Origin: Glebionis coronaria
Taxonomy: Eukaryota; Streptophyta; Magnoliopsida; Asterales; Asteraceae
NCBI GenBank assembly: GCA_025667525.1
Contig: CM046876.1
Span: 28,235,224-28,299,223 of the forward strand
Direction of reading: 5' to 3'
DNA length: 64,000 nucleotides
This document shows, in pieces, positions 42,499 to 53,239 of this stretch; positions within the stretch are counted from its first letter, which is position 1, and every line of letters begins with the position of its first letter. Under the pieces are notes generated by a model. That model ran no database searches. It was not told the origin of the DNA and saw only the letters and a list, made by a program, of their open reading frames with translations. Position numbers and translations under genes: made by a program.

Positions 42499-45400
42499 TT
42501 AAGAGAGATTAACCATTCCAATACTTGTTACCAAGTATTGAAATCTTCCAGTATCAAAAGGTTTAGTTAATAAATCTGACACATTTTCCTCAGTGTCAAC
42601 CCTATCTGGTTGTATTAAACCTTTCTCAAAGCAATCTCTTATAAAATGGTGTCTAATTTCTATGTGTTTAGTTTTAGAATGATGTACAAGATTTTTAATG
42701 ATGCATAGAGTACTATTATTGTCAACAAATATCTTAGTATGCATGAAATTATACCCATAGTCCAACAGCTGGTTCTGAATCCACAACACTTGACCACAAC
42801 ATGCTGCTGCAGCCACATACTCTGCTTCAGTTGTAGAGTTAGCCACCACTGTTTGTTTCTTGCATTGCCAAGATATCAATCTGCTCCCAAGAAACTGACA
42901 TCCACCAGTTGTGGATTTCCTATCAAACTTATCACCTCCATAACCACTGTCTGAATATGCAATCAGCTCCAATGGTAAATCCTTTGGGTACCACAAACCA
43001 AGACTTGGGAAGCATCTTAGGTACCTAAAGATCCTCTTCACAGCATAAAGGTGACATTCTTTGGGAGTCACTTGATGGCGTGCACAAGCACACATAGCAA
43101 ACATGATATCAGGTCTGGAAGCAGTAAGATACATCAAGGATCCAATCATGGATCTATAATGCCTGACATCAACATCTTTCCCATCTCCAATCTTTCCCCA
43201 AGGGTGTTCTCTATCCATAGGAGTATTAGTAGCCCTCTTTTTATGTGGAGAAAAGCCAAACTTCTTCAAGATCTCAGCAACATATTTGTCCTGGGAGATG
43301 AAGATACCATCTTCTTTCTGCTGAACTTGTAAACCAAGAAAGAAGTTCATCTCCCCCATAGCACTCATCTTGAATTTGTCTGTCATAAGCTTGGAGAAAT
43401 CCTCACTCGTCTTTGGATCAGTAGACCCAAAAATGATATCATCAACATAGACCTGCACAAGCAACACATCTTTGCCTTTCTTCTTTGTAAATAGTGTCTG
43501 ATCTATGGTGCCCCTCTTGAATCCATTGTCCACTAAATATGTAGACAAGGTACCATACCATGCTCTAGGGGCTTGATGAAGGCCATACATAGCCTTTTTG
43601 ACTCTATACACTTTATCTGGATGCTCTGGATCCTCAAAACCAGGAGGTTGCATGACATAAACTTCCTCAACAATGGTGCCATACAAGAATGCACTCTTCA
43701 CATCCATTTGATAGACTATGAAGCCCATGCAAGATGCATAGGTTAGAAAAATCCTAATAGCTTCAATCCTTGCAACTGGTGCAAAGACCTCCTCATAGTC
43801 TATCCCCTCCTCTTGTGTATAACCTTGAGCCACTAACCTTGCCTTGTTTCTGACCACAATACCTCTTTCATCTCTTTTGTTCCTGAGAACCCATCTTGTC
43901 CCTATAGGTCTGACATATCTAGGACAATCAACCAGCTCCCAAACATCCTGAATTGCAAATTGGTGAAGCTCATCCTGCATTGCTTCCACCCAACTTTGTT
44001 CTTTGAGAGAATCAAATATCTTCTTGGGTTCTTCTTGTGACAGAAAACATACAAACAAACATGCTTGCACAAGAGGGGTATCAACCTTCTTGTGTATATT
44101 GGCAATAAATCCACCAAGTCCTTGATGAGATCTTCTTGTCTGAACTGGAGTCATAATATCACCAATGATCTGAGATGTGGGGTGATTCTTCATAGTGGAA
44201 GTGAGAACCCCTCCTTCAAAAAGTCTGGTGTCCTCAACCTCATGCTCCATGTTGCTAATGTATTCTTCATCAGACTCTCTTTGATCAACAGGAATCTATT
44301 CATAAACTCTGGAAGGTCCTCCTTGTTCAAAAGTAGAAGAGAAAAGATGTGCAAAGGTGTTGTCAATGTCTGAACCTTGTTTGTCAGCGCTTGGGCTAAC
44401 AACGCTTGAACTGTTGTTGTCAACGTCTGAGCCATCAACGTCTGAATTGGTCTTGTCAGCGCTAGATTTGCCTTTGTCAGCGCCTGACGAACCATGCATG
44501 TTTGTATATGGTGGTATTTGGAGACCACCATTGTTTTGTCCAGCAGCAGCAGCAGCAGCAAAAGCATCTGTCCAAATGGGAATTGTGACATATTCAAATG
44601 TAGGAGATGCCTTTTCTGCTTGTGATCCAACCCTCTCATTAACCTGTGTACCTAAAACATCAACAATTTGTTCCTCCACAACATTTGAAGTTACCTTCAC
44701 AATGTTTGGATTAGTGACAGGCATATAATTTAAAGTTCTAGATAAGGGTTCCAAATCAAACAACCAATTAGGACCACTCTCAGGATCACTAGGTTTATTC
44801 TCTAAGAACCTAACATGTACTCTTTCAACAATTCGCTTGTCCTCTTTAAGATAAACCCTATAACCCTTGCTCTGGACTGAATACCCCATGAAGTAGCCCT
44901 CATCACCTTTTGCACTAAATTTCCCTAAGGCATCACTAGTATCTAATACTACTATATGACAGCCAAAAGGTCTGAGAAAACCAATATTAGGTTTTCTTCC
45001 CCAAAGTAACTCATAAGGTGTTTTGTTCTGAATTTTGTTAACCAATGCTCTATTTTGCACATAGCATGCTGTATTAACAGCCTCAGCCCAAAAGGCTATA
45101 GGAAAGTGAGCATCAGCCAACATTGTTCTGGCTGCTTCAATTAGGGTTCTATTCTTCCTTTCAGCAACCCCATTTTGTTGTGGGGTTCTAGCAATACTGA
45201 ATTGCCTAGTAATTCCCTTCCTGGCACAAAAATCATCTAGCTTCTTGTTCCTAAATTCTCTACCATTATCACTCCTAAGCATCTTAACCTCATTGCCAGA
45301 CCTTTTCTCAATTTGAGTGATAAATTCAATAAGAACATCAGCTGTGTCACTCTTCATAGCTAGAAAGAATGTCTAAGTAAACCTAGAAAAGTCATCAGTG

Positions 45401-46173
45401 ACAACAAAACAATATGACTTGCCATTCAAACTCTCTATATTTGTTGGACCAAAGAGGTCCATGTGAAGCATATGAAGAGGTCTGGAACTAGTATGCACCT
45501 GCTTGGACTTGAATGAGACCTTGTGCTGCTTGCCTTTAAGACATGCAACACAAGAGTGGTCATTGTGGAAGGCCTTCTCAGGCAAACCATCAACTAAACC
45601 AAGCCTCAGAAGTCTATTTATATTTTTAAAATTTATGTGCCCTAGTCTCCTGTGCCACAAATTACTTTCATCTACTGAGGCCTTAGCATAAAAACAAGAC
45701 ATATTTGTATTCACTTTAATCCCATTTAAATTCACATTATATATGTCCTTATGCCTAGGTGTTCTATACTCAATGTACTTCTCATCAGGGATCTTAAAAT
45801 CCTTGCTTAACACCAAACACTCAGTATAGGTGAAAAGAACCTTATTTTTGTTATCACACACTTGTGATACACTAAACAGATTATAATCCAGTTCTTTTAC
45901 CAGGAAGACGTTCTCAAAACATAGATTATTGGTAAGAAGGGTTCCTTTGCCTGTAATGGTGTCGTAGCCCCCTCCAAAGTATACCTTATCACCATCTTTA
46001 ATAGGAGTGAAGTTCGTCAGATAGTCTTCCTTCCCTGTCATGTGCCTTGAGCATCCACTATCCAAATATCCATAATCATTGATCTGTCTTTGAATGCCCT
46101 GCAATAAAGAAAACAAATTAGTTTTCTTTGGGAACCCAAGTCTCAGAAGACTTGGATTCATCTGGTTGTTCAA
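42499..46173 (-). pseudogene. pol: Cop3 pol: protease, integrase, RT and RNase H, with two TAG codons
   Basis: One frame of about 1225 codons. Protease LDSGCSRHMTG, zinc region LWHRRLGHINF with CVACLKGK, integrase acidic residues in LHMDLFGP, RSDNGREF and PQQNGVAERKNRT. In the last open segment (42499-44250) RT has QMDVKSAF at 181-188 and YVDD at 268-271, and RNase H has [15 protein letters not shown] and DNNSTLC. TAG codons at 45373-45375 (integrase, after DDFSRFT) and 44296-44298 (linker after SRVYE) are the only interruptions. Pol is shifted by one base relative to gag and overlaps it by 56 bp. Confidence 0.92.
44360..44485 (-). repeat. Cop3 motif cluster in the pol linker (7 copies)
   Basis: Motif start at 44363, 44384, 44399, 44420, 44435, 44456 and 44477: spacing 21, 15, 21, 15, 21, 21. 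It lies in the fast-evolving linker between integrase and RT and encodes D/S-rich repeats (SADK, DVDG, DVDN). Confidence 0.9.
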
Positions 46174-48949
46174 TAAGAACAGACTTAGTTCTCACAACAA
46201 CCCCATTCTCATCCTTTTTAGGATGAAAAACCCAGTTAACCCCAATTGGTTTTGTAATGAACTTAGAAATGTAATTAAATATATTGCAAGTCATTGAAGT
46301 TCCATTATTATTAGGGTTTTGATCTTTCTTGGGTCTCCATGTTAAGCTTGAAGAAGCTTTAGACCCCTTACCTTGTGGCTGCAAATATTTAGGTCTGGGC
46401 GCGTTTCTGTCAGCGTTGGATTTTGTTCTATCAACGCTGAAATTACCCTTGTCAGCGTTGAACCTAGGGTTTGCTACAGGAACCCATTGCCTATTTGACC
46501 AGGTGTTTGTCTTTTGAAAAGGTCTTTGTCCATGAGTGTTAGACCTTCTAGAGAAGAATGGGACAGGTCTAATCACTTGTGGACTTTGCTGCACACAAGG
46601 TTTGGGTCTGACAACGTTTGACTTTCTAACAACGTTGACTTTCTTCCTATCAGCGCTGAAATTGTTCCTATCAGCGCTGGCTTTGGGAGCGTTGACACAC
46701 TTGTATGCCAAATGTGAAAAGCTACCACAAGTGTAACAGGCTTTCTTAGACACACTCTTAGGTCTAGAAGAGTAGAAACCTGTTCCATGATTGTTAACTT
46801 GGCTCTTGGGTGACCTATTATTCCTATACATCTCTGCATATTTAATGGTAGGTCTTCTAACAGTGTTTGAGCCTAGGTCAACAGCTTTACCAGTGACTGG
46901 GTGAGTAACCTTAATGGGTGATGATTCATTGGGACTTCCACACAGCAAACCTCCCTTAACAAATAAAGTAGGGTTAGCTTTCTTCCACTCATTTAGGTCA
47001 GTCAGTTTTTGTTGATACTCTTCTACTGGAGTGACAACTCTTGGTGGAGGAGAGAATTCCTCTTCTTGGCATTCTGGTATACCAGTCCAAGACAAATCCT
47101 TTCTAAGGACACCATAGAAGTCACCAGCTGGTGGTGGAACCAGAGAGTAATCATTCATCCCAATCCCAGTCATGTTCTTAGGATCCCTTTGTTTAGCTAC
47201 ACAGTCTCCTAGGGTTTGGGTGGCTCTATCAAATCTTTGAATCTTGAGGTCAACATTATCTTTATTCTTAATGGCCTCATCTAACTTAGCCTGTAGGTCT
47301 CTATTGACCTTTGTCATGATATTTCTAATATCCATACTACCCTCTAGCTCATGTGTTAAGATATTTATCTTATCTTTTAAATCAAATTCCATTTTCTTGT
47401 ATTCAGAAACAGTTTTCTCAGTTTCAGTAAGAGCCAGTTGGTAATTGGACAATTTACACCTTTCAGTGCTCATATCATCTTTTAGTTTTAACACCTCTTT
47501 GTTAAGTCTATCAGTGTTTAACCTACAACCTTTGCTACAAAAAGCATCATCATATACCTCATTGTCAGATGAAGAGGAGGAGTGTGCCATGAGAGCATAT
47601 TCAACATGCTCTTCTTCTTGAATATCAGCAACCAAAGCTTTGTCCTCTTCAGCATTCTTAGCTAGATAGCTCCAATCCCATCCAGTACCATCAATTCCTT
47701 GAACTGCAACCATAGCTTTGGAATCCTGAGCTTTAACAACCTGACTTGAGGGTTTACCAGCATCAGATCTTCTAGGAGATCTGCATTCCCTCATGAAGTG
47801 CCCCATACGATGACAGTTGTAGCATTCAACTTTGGATTTATCAAATCTAGCAGTGTCTTTAGAATTGAAGGTCATCTTCTTCTTGAACCTTCTATTCCAC
47901 CTATTTGCTCTTATACTAGCAAGAGCCATGTTCCACTTGATGTCCATCTCTTCCAAGTGTTCATCACTTATCTGCTTAAGGTCCTCATATGTAATCACTG
48001 AACCATTCGGCAAAGAAGCAATGTAAGCACACACAGTATCCAAATCCAAACCAGCAGGTTTAACTCTTGGGCAGTCATTCATGAATGTGTCAGCGTCTAA
48101 AAAGGAGACGTTGACAGGACTTGTTCCAGCGCTGACAAATGATGATCCAGTAACTGGATGCATAAAAGAGTCCTTCTGATTGAATTGACCTTCACTATGA
48201 GAGAAGAAGGCCATGTTGCTGGTGCTAGGTTTGCTTCCATGTGCTGAAAGAGTTTCATCTTCCAACAGTCTTAGTTTGTTGTAGATGTCATCAAACGAGG
48301 AGCTCTTGTAAGTATTATTGGCAAGAATAGATCTTGCCTCAATCTTCCATGCCTCACCAAGACTTTTAAGAAAGGTAGTATTGGTGTCAACATCACCAAC
48401 TTGTGTCCCCATGAAAGACAAATTGCTTGTGATGTCAAGCAATCTGCTTCTCACACTACTCAGTTTCTCATTGGGTTGAGCTTTGAAGACAGCATAATCA
48501 TGCAGAAGTTGTTTTTTCTTTTCTTCCTTAGTGTCTGCATTGCCACCATATGCAACTTCAATAGCTTCCCAAAGACCCTTAGCAGATTCATAGCCTCTAT
48601 ATTTGTGCTGGTTTTCTTGTCCCAAAGAGACTTTCAGAATATTTAGGGCTTTCATGTCAACCCTTTTCTTTGCAATATCTTCAGCACCTACAGCTCTACC
48701 ATCTCCAGGTTTTTCTCTCTTATCTTCATCAGGACATCCTTCAACAGTTGATCTTTGAGTAATGGCATTCTGAATCTTTTGAGCCTTATTGAATGAGTTT
48801 CCATATTCAATAATCTCCCAGAGTGTGTAATCATAGATCCCCAGATATTGTTCAAAGTTGAACTTCCATAAGTCAAAGTTGGTTGCATCAAGCATGGGAA
48901 TCTTGATGTTTGGTAAGGGTGAATTGGAGGTGGTTATTGCTTCAGACAT
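46118..48949 (-). CDS. gag: Cop3 Gag, intact
   Basis: 943 codons, ATG at 48947-48949. N-terminal copia Gag region about residues 10-240. First CCHC knuckle C376-C389 (CYNCHRMGHFMREC), acidic/coiled-coil region about 440-580, second Cys/His knuckle C738-C751 (CYTCGSFSHLAYKC). ADR/VDR repeats follow at about 758-780 and 835-860, encoded by the 21-bp motif. Two knuckles and great length suit the Sirevirus type. The stop TAA at 46118-46120 is followed on the sense strand by a pyrimidine-rich TTTGTTTTCTTTATTGCAG, which resembles a 3' splice site. Confidence 0.92.
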   Translation of the reverse strand: MSEAITTSNSPLPNIKIPMLDATNFDLWKFNFEQYLGIYDYTLWEIIEYGNSFNKAQKIQNAITQRSTVEGCPDEDKREKPGDGRAVGAEDIAKKRVDMKALNILKVSLGQENQHKYRGYESAKGLWEAIEVAYGGNADTKEEKKKQLLHDYAVFKAQPNEKLSSVRSRLLDITSNLSFMGTQVGDVDTNTTFLKSLGEAWKIEARSILANNTYKSSSFDDIYNKLRLLEDETLSAHGSKPSTSNMAFFSHSEGQFNQKDSFMHPVTGSSFVSAGTSPVNVSFLDADTFMNDCPRVKPAGLDLDTVCAYIASLPNGSVITYEDLKQISDEHLEEMDIKWNMALASIRANRWNRRFKKKMTFNSKDTARFDKSKVECYNCHRMGHFMRECRSPRRSDAGKPSSQVVKAQDSKAMVAVQGIDGTGWDWSYLAKNAEEDKALVADIQEEEHVEYALMAHSSSSSDNEVYDDAFCSKGCRLNTDRLNKEVLKLKDDMSTERCKLSNYQLALTETEKTVSEYKKMEFDLKDKINILTHELEGSMDIRNIMTKVNRDLQAKLDEAIKNKDNVDLKIQRFDRATQTLGDCVAKQRDPKNMTGIGMNDYSLVPPPAGDFYGVLRKDLSWTGIPECQEEEFSPPPRVVTPVEEYQQKLTDLNEWKKANPTLFVKGGLLCGSPNESSPIKVTHPVTGKAVDLGSNTVRRPTIKYAEMYRNNRSPKSQVNNHGTGFYSSRPKSVSKKACYTCGSFSHLAYKCVNAPKASADRNNFSADRKKVNVVRKSNVVRPKPCVQQSPQVIRPVPFFSRRSNTHGQRPFQKTNTWSNRQWVPVANPRFNADKGNFSVDRTKSNADRNAPRPKYLQPQGKGSKASSSLTWRPKKDQNPNNNGTSMTCNIFNYISKFITKPIGVNWVFHPKKDENGVVVRTKSVLIEQPDESKSSETWVPKEN
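46407..46462 (-). repeat. Cop3 motif cluster in gag (3 copies)
   Basis: Motif TCA at 46410, 46431 and 46452, two exact 21-bp steps; encodes NADKGNFSVDRTKSNADR. Confidence 0.9.
46608..46695 (-). repeat. Cop3 motif cluster in gag (4-5 copies)
   Basis: Motif start at 46611, 46629, 46650 and 46671, with a degenerate fifth at about 46686: spacing 18, 21, 21, 15. Directly follows the second zinc knuckle in the protein. Confidence 0.85.
48087..48135 (-). repeat. Cop3 motif cluster in gag (2-3 copies)
   Basis: Clear copies at 48090 and 48126 and a degenerate one at 48105 (spacing 15, 21). Encodes part of the stretch between the capsid-like region and the first knuckle. Confidence 0.7.
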
Positions 48950-49051
48950 GATATTGTTAGGGTTTTGGTGTTTTTAGGGTTTCTGAGAAAATTAGGGTTT
49001 TGGTGTTCGTGTATCGTTCTGGTGTTCTTCAAAGATCAAAAGTTCCTCAAC

Positions 49052-49065
49052 AAGCTCTGATACCA
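49052..49065 (-). other. Cop3 primer binding site (tRNA-Met type)
   Basis: Minus strand TGGTATCAGAGCTT, two bases inside the 5' LTR. The leader from here to gag (48950-49051) is only about 100 bp, much shorter than in Cop1 and Cop2. Confidence 0.93.
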
Positions 49066-49067
49066 CT

Positions 49068-49593
49068 TGTTGATCCCAAACTTAGATCGATTAGCTTTGT
49101 GTATACGAGATTAGATCAAGTATAACACGTAGAGAAACCTTTGTTATATGCTTTGTGAATCTAAGTGTTATGCGGAATTTAACACTTAAACAAGAACACA
49201 AGATGTAAACAAAACTTTCACTTTGATTATGAATGTCGAACTTGCTTACAATGAAAGATGTTTATGAATGAAAACTTATATAAAACTTGATACTAAACAT
49301 TAACCTAAAGGCCTTCTTTTATAGACTAAGAAGCCTTGTACAATAAGCTACGTATCAACTATTCTAGGTAAAGATAAACATAGAAAATACATTGCCGTTT
49401 CTATCCTTACTAGAAGTATTCTAGAATATAATAAACGTGTAGCTTATATCTTCCATCAGTGCTTGTCTTCAATCTATCAACGCTTGACTTTAACTTGTCA
49501 ACGCTTGGGCTGTCAGCGCTTGCTTTGTTCCTGTCAACGCTTGTTTTGTTCTTGTCAGTGCTCAAGTGATCTGGCCTTAATTTATTCCCAACA
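49068..49593 (-). repeat. Cop3 5' LTR
   Basis: 526 bp with the same ends as 37589-38114. TATAAAAG on the minus strand at 49316-49323 is the likely promoter. Six motif copies at 49453-49563 lie upstream of it, 130 to 250 bp away, in an enhancer-like position. Confidence 0.96.
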
Positions 49594-49640
49594 TAGAAGA
49601 TTGAAAGCGAAGGATGATTTGAAAATGAGGCATAAGGTCC

Positions 49641-49649
49641 CTATTTATA
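49641..49649 (-). promoter_or_regulatory. TATA box of SoloC
   Basis: TATAAATAG on the minus strand, followed by GGGACC. It lies in the part of the solo LTR right of Cop3. Confidence 0.5.
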
Positions 49650-51375
49650 CTATTTCTAAACCTTAGCCCCCAAGCAAAGCTTTTAAACGTGTAAGATCAG
49701 TAGAGAAGTGACTAAGGTAAGCTAGGGAAGATCTATGAAAGTCTAGTAATGACTCATGGAAGCTAGATTCAAATTTATTAAGGTTAAGGCTATAAGGAAG
49801 CCATGAATTTTAATGATAAGAATGAATATGTGTCATCTAAAAGAAGGTGATGCACCTACTTGTAAAATATCTCAAAATATCTGGCCTATGTTTGAATTTA
49901 GGAGGGAAGGGAAAAACCTAGCCGGATAGGAAACTACGGCTTGTAACTTATAACTTTGTAATTTTGGTGATTAGGGACTTAGGAATGTGATTAGTGACGG
50001 ATTAGGGTTTATTTAGGGTATGGGCATTGTATTCAATAAGTTTGGATCTTTGGTTTGAAGTTTAACAAAGGTTTAAGGTGAAATTAGGAAGAAAAACTAG
50101 GTGGGCTAGAGTTTCTAATGCTTTATGGTTAAGTCATAGTAAAAGTGATTATCCTTCAATTAGCTACTGATGTAAACTCATTTTATACCTCCTACAGTTT
50201 CCTCATTGTGTTCATGAAGTCCCTATATTGGTTTTACTAAGTTATACTAAGTAAACATGTCTAAAGGGTGAAAATACCCATTTTGACCTAATTTAAAAGC
50301 CATGCATTAAAATGTTGTACCTTGAGCATTATGGTACTTGTATATTGTCTTAATATAATTTTATAACCTTAATGTAATGCTACAAGTGTTTATAGACTTG
50401 TCAAAAAAGACTAGGTAGTGATTCTATGTAGATTTCTTAATATAAGGGTTTTTAGGTCATTAAGCCTAATGACTTTCTATCTTGGGTGATTAGTGTTTAT
50501 ATCATAATGTAGGCTTATTCTAAGTCTCATATAGTATGTTTATTACTTCTAGGGATTCTACATTCTTAGCTTAAGGGTTTATATAGGTTCATCATAATCT
50601 AGGTATAATTTTAGGAGCTTAAGATCCTATGCTTTGAAAACTTGTACTTTGTGCTTTAAAAATTTGTAACTTAGTTTGATATACATGTATGACCTTAATA
50701 TGATACATAGTTGAGTTTTATAATTAGTTGCAAAAGATTATACTCTAATTCAATGTGAAATGGATTTTTTATGCTAATCTTGGTTATTAGGTCTTAACGT
50801 GTAATTAGCCTTAGATTAGTGAATATCAGTGTTTTGTGATCAATTACCTTTCCTTTATATGATAGATTATAATAAGTATATTATATTTGATACTTGTATA
50901 TAGATATTATGTAGTTATATTGCTTAAAACATTGTTTACCAAGGGTTTCTAGGTGGTGATCTAGTCTATTATGTACATTTACTTATACTTAGCATTTTAT
51001 AGTTTGTTCTTACCATTCTTAGGTATTATTATGTTTTCAAAGTATAGTTTTTAACTGGTTTATAATCCGTAATGACTTATCCATAAGTATTATCCATTCA
51101 TAGTTTAGCATTTTTAAGTTTATTACTCATTTGAAGGGATTCTAGGGTTTCTAAGGGAACTTAGGTCATCATCGTTATATTTGAGATGTTCTTATTCATA
51201 ATATACTTATTAGATTATTTTTAGAACATAGGCTTGATATAGGAATATGTTGTAGTGGTAGTTTAGGTTGGGAGAACACATCCATGTTATCAAGTAAGGT
51301 ACAAAAGCAAAAAGTTCTAGTCAAATTTTCATATCATAACACATGATACATAAGTGAAATTTGAGGATTGTCACA

Positions 51376-51750
51376 CTGCGGAAGTCCGGTAACAGAATCC
51401 ATAGATATCTTGTCCCACTTCCATTCGGGAATCTCTAATGGTTGTAGTTAACCGCTAGCTCGCTGATGTTCTATCTTAACCTGGTGGTAGGTCAGACATT
51501 AAGAAACGAAGGTAGCAACATCCTGCTTCATGCCACTCCACCAAAAATGTTGTTTGAGATCATGGTACATTTTGATAGAACCTGGATGAATAGAGAATGG
51601 AGAGTTGTGCGCCTCAGTCAATAAGGCTTCTCTGAGTGTAAGATAGTCTCGAACACATAACTTGGTACCCTGCCATACGATGTCATCTTCGTCTATACGG
51701 AACTCTGTTTTGCTGATCGATATTCTGAATAATCGCCTATATCTCACCAT
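51376..51750 (-). pseudogene. pol: GypA integrase N-terminal fragment
   Basis: ORF 51499-51750 carries the zinc region ([34 protein letters not shown]). The following Cys pair and the catalytic-core start continue in broken frame to the SoloC insertion at 51376. Confidence 0.85.
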
Positions 51751-51807
51751 CGTCCTTCTGAGCTGCCTTAGTCCGAGAGATTAAGTCTGGCTCAACTCTC
51801 ATATTAG

Positions 51808-53215
51808 CTAGTACCCATGTTGTCCAGGTACAAAGAATTCAATGTCTAAACGCTCTAAATCACGTATGATCACTTCTTCTACCTTAATGCCAGTAATCAT
51901 GCCTGATTTCCTGCTGAGAGCATCGACCACCACATTCGCTTTACCAGGATGGTACTGAATGTTGGTGTCATAATCCTTGAGTAGCTCTAACCACCTTCTC
52001 TGTCTCGTATTTAGTTCTCGCTGACTGAAAATGTATTTGAGGCTCTTGTGATCAGTGAAGATGTCACATGGTTCAGCATATAGATAATGCCTCCATATTT
52101 TGAGTGCAAAAACAATTTCCGCTAATTCTAGATCATGAGTAGGATAGTTCTCCTCATATGGCTTAAGTTTTCGTGATGAATATGCGATCACCTTCCCATG
52201 TTGCATGAGTACACAACCAAGTCCTTTAACCGAAGCATCGCTATAAATCTGAAATCCACCTGTACCAGATAGGAGAGTAAGAATAGGTGTAGAAACCAAT
52301 CGCTGCTTAAGTTCTTCAAAGCTCTTCTCCCGCTCATCATTCCAGACGAATTTCTCTCCCTTACGTATTAGCTTGGTCAAAGTCAAGGCTAACTGTGAAA
52401 AGTTCTCCACAAATCTGCGATAATAACCAGCTAAGCCCAGAAAACTACGAACCTCAGGTGCATACGTCGGTCTTGGACATTTTGTAATAGCTTCAACATC
52501 GTAGGATCCATGGTGATCCCTTCTGCGGAGACAATGTGGCCGAGAAATGCCACCTTGCTTAATCAGAATTCACACTTGGAAAATTTTGCATACAGTTGAT
52601 TCTTGCGAAGAATCTGTAGTACTGTGCGAAGATGTTCCTCATGTTCTTCCTTGGATTTTGAGAAAATCAGAGTATCATCAATGAATATGATGATGAATTT
52701 TTCCAAAAACTCATGGAAAATGCGGTTCATTAAGTCCATGAATACTGTTGGAGCATTTGTGAGTCCGAAAGGCATGACCACGAACTCATTGTGACCATAT
52801 CTTGTGCGAAAACAGTCTTAGAAATATCCTGCTCTTTCACTCGTAGCTGACGATAGGATGATCGTAGATCAATCTTGGAAAAGTGCTTGGCACCTTGCAG
52901 TTGGTAAAATAAATCATCGATACGCGGCAATGGATAACAGGTTCTGATCGTGATCTTATTCGGCTCACGATAGTCAATGCACAGACGCATGCTGTCGTCC
53001 TTCTTGACGAATAGTACCGGTGCACCCCATGGTGATACACTCGGTCGAATGAAACCTTGCTCTAGGAACTCCTGCAATTGGTCTTTCAACTCCTTGAGCT
53101 CTATGGGAGCCATGTGATCAGGAGCCTTGGAGATAGGTTCAGCTCCTGGAATGAGCTCAATGCCAAAATCCACTTCGCGGATAGGTGGTATACCCGGAAG
53201 TTCTTCTGGAAACAC
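51808..53215 (-). pseudogene. pol: GypA reverse transcriptase and RNase H
   Basis: Three ORFs in different frames: 52730-53215 ([27 protein letters not shown]), 52563-52781 (RT active site FIDD with D kept, then [14 protein letters not shown]) and 51808-52410 (RNase [32 protein letters not shown]). At least two indels and a small gap near 52410-52560. Close to GypB in sequence but clearly decayed. Confidence 0.88.
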
Positions 53216-53239
53216 GTCGGGGAATTCTGAAACAATCGG

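Larger units (their letters stand above)
37589..49593 (-). mobile_element. Cop3, full-length young Sirevirus-like copia element with an extra ORF, TSD TAGAA
   Basis: Element of 12005 bp on the minus strand. LTRs 37589-38114 and 49068-49593 (526 bp each), TSD TAGAA at 37584-37588 and 49594-49598, primer site 49052-49065, PPT 38115-38125. Gag 46118-48949, pol 42499-46173 (two TAG codons), extra ORF 38185-41238. I see only three LTR differences. Ten clusters of a 21-bp phased YRTCARCG motif run through LTRs, untranslated DNA and coding DNA. Confidence 0.95.
35885..51375 (-). mobile_element. SoloC, 3.48-kb solo LTR with TSD CTGCG (interrupted by Cop3)
   Basis: Plus-strand ends TGTAACACCCTC...TTGTCACA, flanked by CTGCG at 35880-35884 and 51376-51380. 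After removing Cop3 (37589-49593 and one TAGAA) about 3481 bp remain, without coding sequence, primer site or repeated ends, as expected for a solo LTR left by LTR-LTR recombination. A TATAAATAG box on the minus strand (49641-49649) suggests it was transcribed leftwards. A long non-coding element with deleted interior is the alternative. The family is not identified. Confidence 0.78.

Noticed and set aside
35885..51375. Treating 35885-37588 and 49599-51375 as two LTRs of one element
   Set aside because: The two parts do not match each other, and Cop3's TAGAA duplication at the junctions shows they are two halves of one sequence.
49599..51375. Host gene in the AT-rich stretch
   Set aside because: No ORF above 60 codons and no splice-linked coding pattern; it is part of SoloC, bounded by the CTGCG duplication.
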